Assembly (NCBI GenBank): GCA_007123015.1 | Contig: SKSL01000113.1 | Coordinates: forward strand, 1 to 6,454 | Direction: 5' to 3' | Source: Natronohydrobacter sp. | GTDB taxonomy: Bacteria; Pseudomonadota; Alphaproteobacteria; Rhodobacterales; Rhodobacteraceae | DNA length: 6,454 nt | In this document: positions 1-5,819 of the stretch, piece after piece | Layout of the letters: each line of letters begins with the position of its first letter | Position numbering within the stretch: position 1 is the stretch's first letter | The notes under the pieces: model-generated | The model's database searches: none | What the model was told of the DNA's origin: nothing | What the model saw: only the letters and a program-made list of their open reading frames with translations | Position numbers and translations under genes: made by a program

Positions 1-3000
1 GGGGCGACGGTCATTGTCTCGGCCTCGACCGCCTGCATGGCGATGGCCGATACGCCATCCGTGGCGAAGGATGTCACCGATTGCCCACCCTGCAACACGG
101 TCAGTTCCGTGGGCAGGCGCTTGCGCAGGTATCCGGTCGAGCTGATCTGGCGCAGCACTTCCAGCGAGCGCGAGGCCCCGTCATCCGAGACTTCGGCGAC
201 ATTGCGCAGGCCTTCGCTCTCGCCTGCGCCCAGATCATCGAAGGCCGTGCCAGATGGTTTCACATGGGCCAGATCCGTGCGATCCAGATAGCTGACCGCC
301 AATTCCCGGAAGATGTAATCCAGAATCGAGGTTGCGTTCTTGATCGAGTCGTTGCCCTGCACCATGCCCGCAGGTTCAAACCTGGTGAAGGTGAAGGCAT
401 CGACGAATTCTTCCAGCGGCACGCCGTATTGCAGCCCGACCGAGACCGCGATGGCGAAGTTGTTCATCATCGCCCGAAAGCCCGCGCCTTCCTTGTGCAT
501 GTCGATGAAGATCTCGCCCAGTTTGCCGTCGCCATATTCGCCCGTGCGCAGATAGACTTTGTGACCCCCGACAATGGCTTTCTGAGTATAGCCCTTGCGC
601 CGTTCGGGCAGCTTCTCGCGATTGCGGCGGATCACTTCCTTGACGATCACCTTCTCGACAATCTTCTCGGCGATGACCTGCGCCTTTTGCTGCGGGGTGC
701 CGCTCTCCAGAAGATCTTCGGCGTCCTCGTCATCCTCGATCAGCGCCGCTGCCAGCGGCTGCGACAGTTTGGACCCGTCGCGATACAGCGCATTGGCCTT
801 GATCCCCAGCGACCAGCTCAGCTCATAAGCGGCGAGGGTTTCCTCGATCGTGGCCGAATTGGGCATGTTGATCGTCTTGGAGATCGCGCCAGAGATGAAG
901 GACTGCGCGGCCGCCATCATATGGATATGGCTTTCCACAGACAGATACCGCGTGCCCTTCTTGCCGCAGGGATTGGCGCAGTCGAAGACACCGTAATGTT
1001 CGGGCTTCAGATGCGGCGCCCCTTCCAGCGTCATCGTGCCGCAGACATGGTCATTGGCCGCTTCGATCTGCGCTTTCGTGAAGCCAAGGTGGCGCAGCAG
1101 ATCGAAGGCTGGATTATTCAGCTCGGCCGCCGGAATGCCCAGAGTTTCGCGGCAGAACGCCTCGCCCAGTGTCCATTGATTGAACACAAAGCGAATGTCG
1201 AAGGCCGAGGGCAATGCCGCTTCGATCTTGGCAATCTCGGCCGGGCCGAAGCCATGCCCGATCAGGCTGCTATGGTTGATGCCCGGTGCCTGACCCAGAC
1301 TGCCATGGCCGACCGCATAAGCAATCGTCTCGCCAATCTCGGATTCGCGGTAACCCAGCTTGCGCAGCGCCGCCGGAACCGACTGGTTGATGATCTTGAA
1401 ATAGCCGCCCCCGGCCAGTTTCTTGAATTTCACCAGCGCGAAATCAGGCTCGATCCCGGTCGTGTCGCAATCCATCACCAGACCGATTGTGCCTGTCGGC
1501 GCGATCACTGTGGCCTGCGCATTGCGGTAGCCATGGGTTTCACCCAAAGCGAGCGCCTCATCCCAGGCGGCACGGGCCAGATCGACCAGCCGCTTGTCCG
1601 GGCAGCCTTTGGCATCGAGCGCAACCGGGGCCACGTTCACCTGCTCATAGTCGCTTTCCCCATAGGCGGCGCGACGATGGTTGCGGATGACCCGCAGCAT
1701 GTGATCGGCATTCTTTGCATAGCCCGGAAACGCGCCCAACTCGCCCGCCATCTCTGCCGAAGTCGCGTAGCTGACCCCGGTCATCAGCGCGGTCAGCGCC
1801 CCGCAGAGCGCGCGGCCTTCGGTCGAGTCGTAGCCATAGCCCATGTTCATCAGCAGACCGCCGATATTGGCATAGCCCAGCCCGAGCGTGCGGAACTCGT
1901 AGGACCGCTGCGCGATTTCTTTCGACGGGAATTGCGCCATCATGACACTGATTTCCAGCGTGATCGTCCACAGACGGGTTGCGTGCATATAGGCTTCGGC
2001 ATCGAAGCGCTGGCCATCATAGAATTTCAGCAGGTTCATCGAGGCCAGATTGCAGGCAGTGTCATCGAGGAACATATATTCCGAGCACGGGTTCGAGCCC
2101 CGGATCGCCCCATCGGCCGGGCATGTATGCCAGGAATTCACTGTGTCATGGAATTGGATCCCCGGATCAGCGCAGGCCCAGGCTGCATGGCCAACCTGAT
2201 CCCAGAGTTCACGCGCCTTGACGGTTTTCGCGACCTTGCCATCAGTACGGCGCAGCAATTCCCAATCCGCATCATCCTTGACGGCCTGCAGAAAGGCATC
2301 GGTCACGCGCACCGAGTTGTTCGAATTCTGGCCCGAAACAGTGATATAAGCTTCCGAATCCCAATCCGTGTCATAGGTCGGAAATTCGATGCTGTCATAG
2401 CCCTGACGCGCATATTGCAGCACGCGGCCGACATAGGTTTCGGGGATCATGGCTTTCTTCGCAGCCTTGATCGCCGATTTCAGCGCCGGGTTTCTTGTCG
2501 GGTCAACGGCATCCTCCGTGTTGCCATCCCAAGCCCGGATCGCGCCGAATATATCATTCAGGCGCGCTTCATGCGCTTTGGAGCCAGCAACAAGAGAGGC
2601 GACTTTTTGTTCTTCGATCACCTTCCAGTTGATGAATTCCTCGACATCGGGATGGTCCATGTCACAGATGACCATCTTGGCCGCGCGGCGCGTGGTCCCG
2701 CCCGACTTGATCGCGCCCGCAGCCCGATCACCGATCTTTAGGAAGCCCATCAACCCGGAGGATTTACCGCCGCCCGACAGCTTCTCACCTTCACCACGCA
2801 GTGAGCTGAAATTGGTCCCGGTGCCGGAACCATATTTGAACAGGCGCGCTTCGCGCACCCAAAGATCCATGATCCCGCCCTCATTGACCAGATCATCACT
2901 GACGCTTTGGATGAAACACGCATGCGGCTGGGGGTGTTCATAGCTGGATGTCGATTTCACCAGCTTGTGGGTGAACGGGTCGACATAGAAATGGCCCTGG

Positions 3001-3512
3001 CTTGGCCCATCGATCCCATATGCCCAATGCAGGCCCGTATTGAACCATTGCGGGCTGTTGGGCGCCGCCATCTGCGCGGCCAGCATGAAGCGCATTTCGT
3101 CGAAATAGGCGCGGGCATCGGACTCGCTGGCGAAATAGCCGCCTTTCCAGCCCCAGTAGCACCAGGCGCCTGCCAAACGGTCGAAGACCTGCTTGGCCGA
3201 AGTTTCGCCCAAGAAGCGCTCGTCTTCCGGCAATGCGGCCAGCGCGTCCTCATCTGCCACGGACCGCCACAGAAACTCTGGCACCCTCTCTTCGGCAACA
3301 GGCTTCAGTCGCGCAGGCACTCCGGCCTTGCGGAAATATTTCTGCGCGATCACATCCGAGGCGACTTGGCTCCAGCCGCTGGGCACTTCGACCTTGTCAT
3401 TGCGGAACACCACTGTCCCATCCGGGTTACGGATTTCCGACACTGTGGTGGTGAAATCCAACACCTCATACGCATCTTTTCCAGCAGTGGTGAAATGCCG
3501 CTCGATGATCAT
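1..3512 (-). CDS. nrdJ: Adenosylcobalamin-dependent (class II) ribonucleoside-diphosphate reductase NrdJ, C-terminus cut by window edge
   Basis: Reduces ribonucleotides to deoxyribonucleotides in the cytoplasm using a radical generated from adenosylcobalamin, so it needs no NrdB subunit and no oxygen. About 1170 codons are visible and read without interruption. The start MIIERHFTTAGK is preceded by AGAAGGG (3522-3528) with 9 bases of spacing. Visible catalytic residues are Cys199 in HACFIQS and Cys487 in ACNLAS (the presumed redox pair), Asn474/Cys476/Glu478 in the NPCSE motif (radical cysteine and active-site Asn/Glu), and a PTGTI phosphate-binding loop from Pro672. A second Cys pair, Cys845 and Cys849 (CANPC), precedes GKKGTRYL. 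After an acidic linker there is a TSCPD-like domain from about residue 975 to 1040. The family's C-terminal redox cysteines should lie just beyond position 1 and cannot be checked here. I see no intein and no N-terminal ATP-cone. Identity is very secure; the alphaproteobacterial subtype is from family knowledge. Confidence 0.97.
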   Translation of the reverse strand, partial: MIIERHFTTAGKDAYEVLDFTTTVSEIRNPDGTVVFRNDKVEVPSGWSQVASDVIAQKYFRKAGVPARLKPVAEERVPEFLWRSVADEDALAALPEDERFLGETSAKQVFDRLAGAWCYWGWKGGYFASESDARAYFDEMRFMLAAQMAAPNSPQWFNTGLHWAYGIDGPSQGHFYVDPFTHKLVKSTSSYEHPQPHACFIQSVSDDLVNEGGIMDLWVREARLFKYGSGTGTNFSSLRGEGEKLSGGGKSSGLMGFLKIGDRAAGAIKSGGTTRRAAKMVICDMDHPDVEEFINWKVIEEQKVASLVAGSKAHEARLNDIFGAIRAWDGNTEDAVDPTRNPALKSAIKAAKKAMIPETYVGRVLQYARQGYDSIEFPTYDTDWDSEAYITVSGQNSNNSVRVTDAFLQAVKDDADWELLRRTDGKVAKTVKARELWDQVGHAAWACADPGIQFHDTVNSWHTCPADGAIRGSNPCSEYMFLDDTACNLASMNLLKFYDGQRFDAEAYMHATRLWTITLEISVMMAQFPSKEIAQRSYEFRTLGLGYANIGGLLMNMGYGYDSTEGRALCGALTALMTGVSYATSAEMAGELGAFPGYAKNADHMLRVIRNHRRAAYGESDYEQVNVAPVALDAKGCPDKRLVDLARAAWDEALALGETHGYRNAQATVIAPTGTIGLVMDCDTTGIEPDFALVKFKKLAGGGYFKIINQSVPAALRKLGYRESEIGETIAYAVGHGSLGQAPGINHSSLIGHGFGPAEIAKIEAALPSAFDIRFVFNQWTLGEAFCRETLGIPAAELNNPAFDLLRHLGFTKAQIEAANDHVCGTMTLEGAPHLKPEHYGVFDCANPCGKKGTRYLSVESHIHMMAAAQSFISGAISKTINMPNSATIEETLAAYELSWSLGIKANALYRDGSKLSQPLAAALIEDDEDAEDLLESGTPQQKAQVIAEKIVEKVIVKEVIRRNREKLPERRKGYTQKAIVGGHKVYLRTGEYGDGKLGEIFIDMHKEGAGFRAMMNNFAIAVSVGLQYGVPLEEFVDAFTFTRFEPAGMVQGNDSIKNATSILDYIFRELAVSYLDRTDLAHVKPSGTAFDDLGAGESEGLRNVAEVSDDGASRSLEVLRQISSTGYLRKRLPTELTVLQGGQSVTSFATDGVSAIAMQAVEAETMTVA

Positions 3513-3521
3513 TCTGCCAAG

Positions 3522-3528
3522 CCCTTCT
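3522..3528 (-). promoter_or_regulatory. Ribosome binding site of nrdJ
   Basis: The minus strand reads AGAAGGG, 9 bases before the ATG at 3510-3512. It is the only purine-rich Shine-Dalgarno-like stretch near this start, and it supports the chosen start of NrdJ. Confidence 0.7.
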
Positions 3529-3608
3529 TAAGCTATGTCCCGTCCTGCCGGGAAATTCCGTTCACATCTGTCAGGGCGGCAGCAATCAGCGGCCATTTGA
3601 CCGACACA

Positions 3609-3628
3609 TCCGACAAAGCGCTGTCGGA
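3609..3628 (-). promoter_or_regulatory. Hairpin in the nrdJ leader
   Basis: The roughly 200-nt region between the predicted transcription start (about 3717) and the nrdJ ATG contains a perfect 7-bp stem, TCCGACA pairing with TGTCGGA, around a 6-base loop. A further TGTCGG copy follows on the minus strand at 3601-3606 and could compete for pairing with the same strand. There is no T-run after it, so it is not an intrinsic terminator. A regulatory role is speculation. No convincing cobalamin riboswitch core was found in the leader. Confidence 0.35.
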
Positions 3629-3687
3629 CCATGGCTGCACTGTTGCTGTCTCCCTGCCCCAAGCATCACCACCAAGCTTTGCGCTAT

Positions 3688-3703
3688 CAACTATATATAG
3701 TGG
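3688..3703. promoter_or_regulatory. NrdR box 1 (proximal) of nrdJ
   Basis: The site reads CAACTATATATAGTGG and contains the perfect 12-bp palindrome ACTATATATAGT (3690-3701). It matches 13 of 16 positions of the NrdR consensus as I remember it (ACACWATATATWGTGT). NrdR is the nucleotide-sensing repressor of ribonucleotide reductase genes, so a box upstream of nrdJ is expected. Relative to the predicted start (about 3717) this box lies roughly 14 to 29 bases downstream, where a bound repressor would block transcription. Confidence 0.85.
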
Positions 3704-3718
3704 GATTGCTGCGGGCCC

Positions 3719-3734
3719 ACACAATTTGACGTAT
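3719..3734. promoter_or_regulatory. NrdR box 2 (distal, degenerate) of nrdJ
   Basis: The site reads ACACAATTTGACGTAT and matches 11 of 16 consensus positions, with a good left half (ACACAAT) and a weak right half. It begins exactly 31 bp from box 1, about three helical turns, which is the tandem spacing known for NrdR sites. It covers the predicted -10 element. The spacing makes it believable despite the weak right half. Confidence 0.6.
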
Positions 3735-3752
3735 GAACGGGGGTCTCGTCAA
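3724..3752 (-). promoter_or_regulatory. nrdJ: Predicted sigma70-type promoter of nrdJ
   Basis: On the minus strand a -35 TTGACG (3747-3752, 5 of 6 matches to TTGACA) is followed by a 17-base spacer and a -10 TCAAAT (3724-3729, 4 of 6 matches to TATAAT). The start would be near 3717, giving a leader of about 200 nt. The -10 lies inside the distal NrdR box, which fits repression by occlusion. The rest of the 3753-3855 gap up to the tRNA terminator shows no gene or other recognisable element. Confidence 0.55.
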
Positions 3753-3855
3753 CGGAAAATTCACATCTTTGCGGCGGATTCTTTTCTTGACCTACGAAGA
3801 GGGCAGACCATGCGGCAGGCGACTCGATGCGTTTCCAGGCACAGGGCTAAAATCC

Positions 3856-3887
3856 AAAAAACCGCGATCCGAAGATCGCGGTTTTTT
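3856..3887 (-). terminator. Intrinsic terminator of the tRNA-Gly transcript
   Basis: A perfect 14-bp inverted repeat runs from 3856-3869 to 3874-3887: an A6 tract, then CCGCGATC, a 4-base loop, GATCGCGG and a T6 tract. Read on the minus strand the loop is UUCG closed by a C-G pair, a very stable tetraloop. It starts 3 bases after the tRNA CCA end, so its main job is to end the tRNA-Gly transcript and insulate nrdJ. Because of the A6/T6 symmetry it could also work on the plus strand. Confidence 0.93.
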
Positions 3888-3890
3888 GAT

Positions 3891-3965
3891 TGGAGCGGGC
3901 GATGAGATTCGAACTCACGACCCTAACCTTGGCAAGGTTATGCTCTACCCCTGAGCTACGCCCGC
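3891..3965 (-). tRNA. tRNA-Gly (anticodon GCC), CCA encoded
   Basis: The minus strand folds as a complete cloverleaf. The acceptor GCGGGCG (5' end at 3965) pairs with CGCCCGC; the D arm GCTC/GAGC carries the AGGGGTA loop; the anticodon stem TAACC/GGTTA encloses TTGCCAA with anticodon GCC (plus-strand 3931-3933); and the T arm GTGAG/CTCAT encloses TTCGAAT. The discriminator is U73 and CCA is encoded at 3891-3893. GCC reads the glycine codons GGC and GGU. The gene is intact and shows no duplicated 3' end, so it is not the integration target of the element on the right. Confidence 0.98.
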
Positions 3966-3983
3966 TCCGTTTGCCGTGTCGGT

Positions 3984-4012
3984 CATCTACAAACTCTGCC
4001 CACGCGCTGCAA
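3984..4012 (-). promoter_or_regulatory. Candidate promoter of tRNA-Gly
   Basis: On the minus strand TTGCAG (4007-4012) and TAGATG (3984-3989) are separated by exactly 17 bases. The -10 ends 18 bases before the tRNA 5' end, which would leave a short leader for RNase P to remove. Each box has 4 of 6 consensus matches, so support rests mainly on spacing and position. Confidence 0.5.
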
Positions 4013-4014
4013 GA

Positions 4015-4044
4015 GGAAAAACCAGCCCTGTTCTGTTTTTTTCC
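4015..4044 (-). terminator. Possible weak terminator after the J-domain gene
   Basis: The minus strand carries GGAAAAA and TTTTTCC as 7-bp arms, with an inner CAG/CTG pairing. This gives an A/T-rich hairpin ending in a T tract, 55 bases after the J-domain gene stop. The stem is weak and contains an internal loop, so termination here is uncertain. Read-through into tRNA-Gly is possible. Confidence 0.3.
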
Positions 4045-4098
4045 GCCCCTGCAGCGACGCTGGGTCATCCCGCTTCGATGTCCTCCGGCCCGCAGCCA

Positions 4099-4731
4099 TC
4101 AGTCACGAAAATGCGGGCTGTCCTTGATCTGATCCCAGGCCCAGACGACTTCTTGCAAGCGATCCTCATCGGTCCGGTTGCCCGCATTCCGATCCGGGTG
4201 CAGATCCTTGACCAAGCTCTTGTATTGTTTGCGGATTTCATTTCGGGACCAGCTGTCGCGCGCATCCAGGATTTCCAGAGCCTTGCGTTCAGTCGGGGGC
4301 AGTTTGCGCGTGCCCGATGTCGGCCCCCTGCCCGGGTTCTGTGTCGCCTTCTCGCCGAGAACCTGATGCGGATCCTCAATGCCAAGCCGCTGCCAGGCCA
4401 GCCGCTCGTCATCGCGCCCAAGCGGTTTCGAGGCACGCCCCCAAACCCGCTCGCGCTCCATTTCATCCATCATCTCGGCCTCGGTCTGGCCTTCGAAGTA
4501 ATTCCATTTCAGATTGTATTCGCGCGCATGATCCTTGCAGAACCAAAGATATTCGTTCAGGGCATCCGGCGATTTCGGGCAGCGATATTTGCCGTCCTCC
4601 GTGCATCCGGGGTGTTCGCACTGCCGCACCGATGTCTCCCATGCCCCCGACATGCCGCGACGCCCCCGCGCGCGTTTTTTCTTGTCGGATGAGGCCCGAA
4701 TGTCGAAATCGAAAAGCGGTTTACGGTCCAT
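4099..4731 (-). CDS. J-domain (DnaJ-like) co-chaperone with N-terminal Cys/His cluster
   Basis: A 210-residue soluble protein. The C-terminal part, about residues 151-206, is a J domain: helix II (SRNEIRKQYKSLVKDLH), the invariant HPD at 178-180, and a following helix (RLQEVVWAWDQIK). J domains stimulate the ATPase of DnaK-type Hsp70 chaperones. The first 30 residues are basic. Then Cys38, His40, Cys43, Cys51, Cys65 and His68 form a cluster that could bind a metal, although this is not the CXXCXGXG zinc domain of true DnaJ. There is no Gly/Phe region, so it is not DnaJ itself. The start is supported by AGGA (4738-4741) 6 bases upstream. It is divergent from the bolA-like gene. From memory, this pair often sits beside cobS/cobT in related genomes. 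The client is unknown. Confidence 0.9.
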   Translation of the reverse strand: MDRKPLFDFDIRASSDKKKRARGRRGMSGAWETSVRQCEHPGCTEDGKYRCPKSPDALNEYLWFCKDHAREYNLKWNYFEGQTEAEMMDEMERERVWGRASKPLGRDDERLAWQRLGIEDPHQVLGEKATQNPGRGPTSGTRKLPPTERKALEILDARDSWSRNEIRKQYKSLVKDLHPDRNAGNRTDEDRLQEVVWAWDQIKDSPHFRD

Positions 4732-4852
4732 GCGTCGTCCTGTCTGGTCTTGTGCCTGTCGCCGCCGAGCGAAAGCGGTCCTGGGACTTTTCGACTCGGA
4801 GGCAGCAGTCTATGTATCTTTCTCAAAGGTTTGAAGAGCCAAGGGAAAGCAG
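4732..4852. promoter_or_regulatory. Divergent intergenic region between the J-domain gene and bolA
   Basis: These 121 bases must hold the start signals of both divergent genes. I could not identify a convincing -35/-10 pair on either strand. An inverted repeat TCAAA-GG-TTTGA (4823-4834) lies 18 bases before the bolA start and could be an operator, but five-base arms are weak evidence. Shine-Dalgarno sites are visible at both ends: AGGA for the J-domain gene and AAGGGA (4841-4846) for bolA. Confidence 0.35.
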
Positions 4853-5110
4853 ATGCGAATTTGTGATGAAATCGAACAGCGGCTGCAGGCAGCCTTTGCG
4901 CCCGATCTGCTGGTGGTCGAGGATGACAGCGAAAGCCATCGTGGCCATGGCGGTTGGCGCGAAGGTGGCCAGACTCATTTCAATGTGCGAATCCGGGCGG
5001 CTCAATTCGCAGATATGAGCCGCATCGCGCGGCACCGGGCTGTGCATGCTGCGCTCGGTGCTGATCTTGTCGGGCGCATCCATGCCCTCGCGCTCGATAT
5101 TCAAGCGTGA
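4853..5110 (+). CDS. bolA: BolA-family protein
   Basis: An 85-residue protein, normal length for a single-domain BolA (class II KH-like fold). The sequence follows the family from end to end: an N-terminal helix (ICDEIEQRLQAAF), the DSESHRGHGG loop with His29 and His32, THFNVRI with His42, the SRIARHRAVHAAL helix with the strongly conserved RHR at 60-62, and a final IHALAL strand. It has a His-rich loop and no Cys, resembling the histidine-type BolA proteins. BolA proteins pair with monothiol glutaredoxins on iron-sulfur clusters and are linked to iron homeostasis, cell shape and stress; some act as DNA-binding regulators. AAGGGA lies 6 bases before the ATG. Its stop is 9 bases from the end of the convergent DUF4177 gene, with no clear terminator between them. 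Confidence 0.95.
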   Translation: MRICDEIEQRLQAAFAPDLLVVEDDSESHRGHGGWREGGQTHFNVRIRAAQFADMSRIARHRAVHAALGADLVGRIHALALDIQA

Positions 5111-5119
5111 TCGGGTCGC

Positions 5120-5542
5120 TTACCGATACCCATCCGGATCGCTGTTTTGCGTGCGGAACATCGGTTCGCGACGCGTGTCATAGACTGGCTGTTCGGAATT
5201 GGGTCGCTGCAGCATGACAGGATCCTGGCGCTCGGCAGGTGCATCTGCGGCCACTGCAGGCGCACTTGGCGCGGCCTCACGTTCGCCAAGCTGTTCAGCG
5301 ATGGCATCCGCGCTCAGACGGCGAAAGATCATCAGGTGGTTCTCGACCACAGTTGTCCCGCGAAAGCCCTTGCGTTCGTCGCTGGGCAGGGTTTCAGTGC
5401 GCCAGAACTCCCACCCCTCGGCAGCGACTTCATTCAAAAGCTCGGTAACCGCGTGGGCGAAACGCTCTGCCGGGGATTTCAGGCCCTTGATCTTGCTGCC
5501 CTTGCGCGGGGCGGGAAGAGCGAGATACTCATACATCTGCAT
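5120..5542 (-). CDS. DUF4177 domain-containing protein
   Basis: A 140-residue cytoplasmic protein with no signal peptide or membrane segment. Residues 1-75 resemble the DUF4177 family: a YEYLALPAP strand, a basic GSKIKGLKSPAERFAH segment leading into a helix, the AAEGWEFWRTETLP core with the typical GWE (43-45), and a final strand HLMIFRR. From about residue 76 onward the chain is rich in Ala, Pro, Glu, Gln and Arg and looks disordered. The function of the family is not known. The start is chosen because AGGA (5549-5552) lies 6 bases before this ATG; an in-frame Met two codons later is an alternative. It is convergent with bolA. Confidence 0.85.
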   Translation of the reverse strand: MQMYEYLALPAPRKGSKIKGLKSPAERFAHAVTELLNEVAAEGWEFWRTETLPSDERKGFRGTTVVENHLMIFRRLSADAIAEQLGEREAAPSAPAVAADAPAERQDPVMLQRPNSEQPVYDTRREPMFRTQNSDPDGYR

Positions 5543-5614
5543 CGACTGTCCTGTATCTGTTGCGGCTGATCGGTTGCGACGTTAAGAGGCCTTAAAACAG
5601 AAGTTGACAGTGCG

Positions 5615-5638
5615 CAACCACGCGCGGCGCGAAGGTTG
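5615..5638. repeat. GC-rich hairpin just left of the element edge
   Basis: CAACC (5615-5619) pairs with GGTTG (5634-5638), and inside this CGCG pairs with CGCG around a CGG loop, with a small internal loop between the two stems. It lies about 25 bases beyond the CCA end of the tRNA fragment on the minus strand. That is where a terminator of the ancestral tRNA could be expected, but no T-run follows. The role is unknown. Confidence 0.3.
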
Positions 5639-5661
5639 GTCGACAGAGCGCGCGCATGAGG

Positions 5662-5679
5662 TGGAGGCGAGTACCGGAA
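5662..5679 (-). mobile_element. tRNA 3'-end fragment, probable attachment-site core of an integrated element
   Basis: On the minus strand these 18 bases read TTCCGGTACTCGCCTCCA. They divide exactly as the end of a tRNA gene: TT (last T-loop bases), CCGGT (3' strand of the T stem), ACTCGCC (3' acceptor strand), T (discriminator U73) and CCA. No tRNA body continues beyond 5679. This is what integration into the 3' end of a tRNA leaves at the far end of an element. Its polarity puts the element to the right, where an integrase starts at 5820, and the original chromosome to the left. U73 and a GGCGAGT acceptor would fit tRNA-Cys, but the identity is inferred. Confidence 0.7.
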
Positions 5680-5693
5680 CCAAAGCGGGGTTT

Positions 5694-5711
5694 CGTGCAA
5701 TGCCGTGCAAT
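5694..5711 (+). repeat. Tandem CGTGCAAT repeats, candidate integrase arm-binding sites
   Basis: CGTGCAAT occurs at 5694-5701 and again at 5704-5711, a period of exactly 10 bp or one helical turn. The repeats lie 15 bases inside the element from the tRNA fragment and upstream of the integrase gene. Arm-type sites bound by the integrase N-terminal domain are normally found as short direct repeats in this position. The surrounding stretch 5712-5750 is AT-rich compared with the chromosome on the left. Confidence 0.4.
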
Positions 5712-5819
5712 ACGAGAATACCTTATTTTTAACAGGATGTTGCCTTTTCACGTGTTCACCGCCTTTCATGCCCTTACGTTGCAGAACATAGCTGAGGGCA
5801 GAATGAAGGGCGGGCCGAT

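Noticed and set aside
81..2741. An open frame of 886 codons on the plus strand
   Set aside because: It is exactly antisense to the nrdJ codons. It stays open because nrdJ in this high-GC genome avoids TTA, CTA and TCA codons there, and its product (rich in Arg, Gln, Asp) resembles no protein family I know.
3513..3690. Cobalamin riboswitch upstream of nrdJ
   Set aside because: GGCAGGGAGACAGC resembles part of a B12 box, but it lies near the 5' end of the leader instead of the 3' end, and the other conserved core elements are missing.
3533..3724. A 63-codon minus-strand frame in the nrdJ leader, considered as a leader peptide
   Set aside because: It has no Shine-Dalgarno site, its start is upstream of the predicted transcription start, and its composition looks non-coding.
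2907..3905. A 332-codon plus-strand frame
   Set aside because: It overlaps the antisense of nrdJ, the nrdJ promoter, the terminator and the tRNA end, and has no recognisable domain or start signal.
3891..3965. tRNA-Gly as the integration target of the element on the right
   Set aside because: Its 3' end (TGGAGCGGGCGATGAG on the plus strand) differs from the fragment at 5662-5679 after the first few shared bases, and its surroundings are undisturbed.
5604..5609. A perfect TTGACA on the plus strand as the integrase promoter
   Set aside because: No -10 element is found 16 to 18 bases downstream, where the sequence is GC-rich, and it lies outside the predicted element edge.
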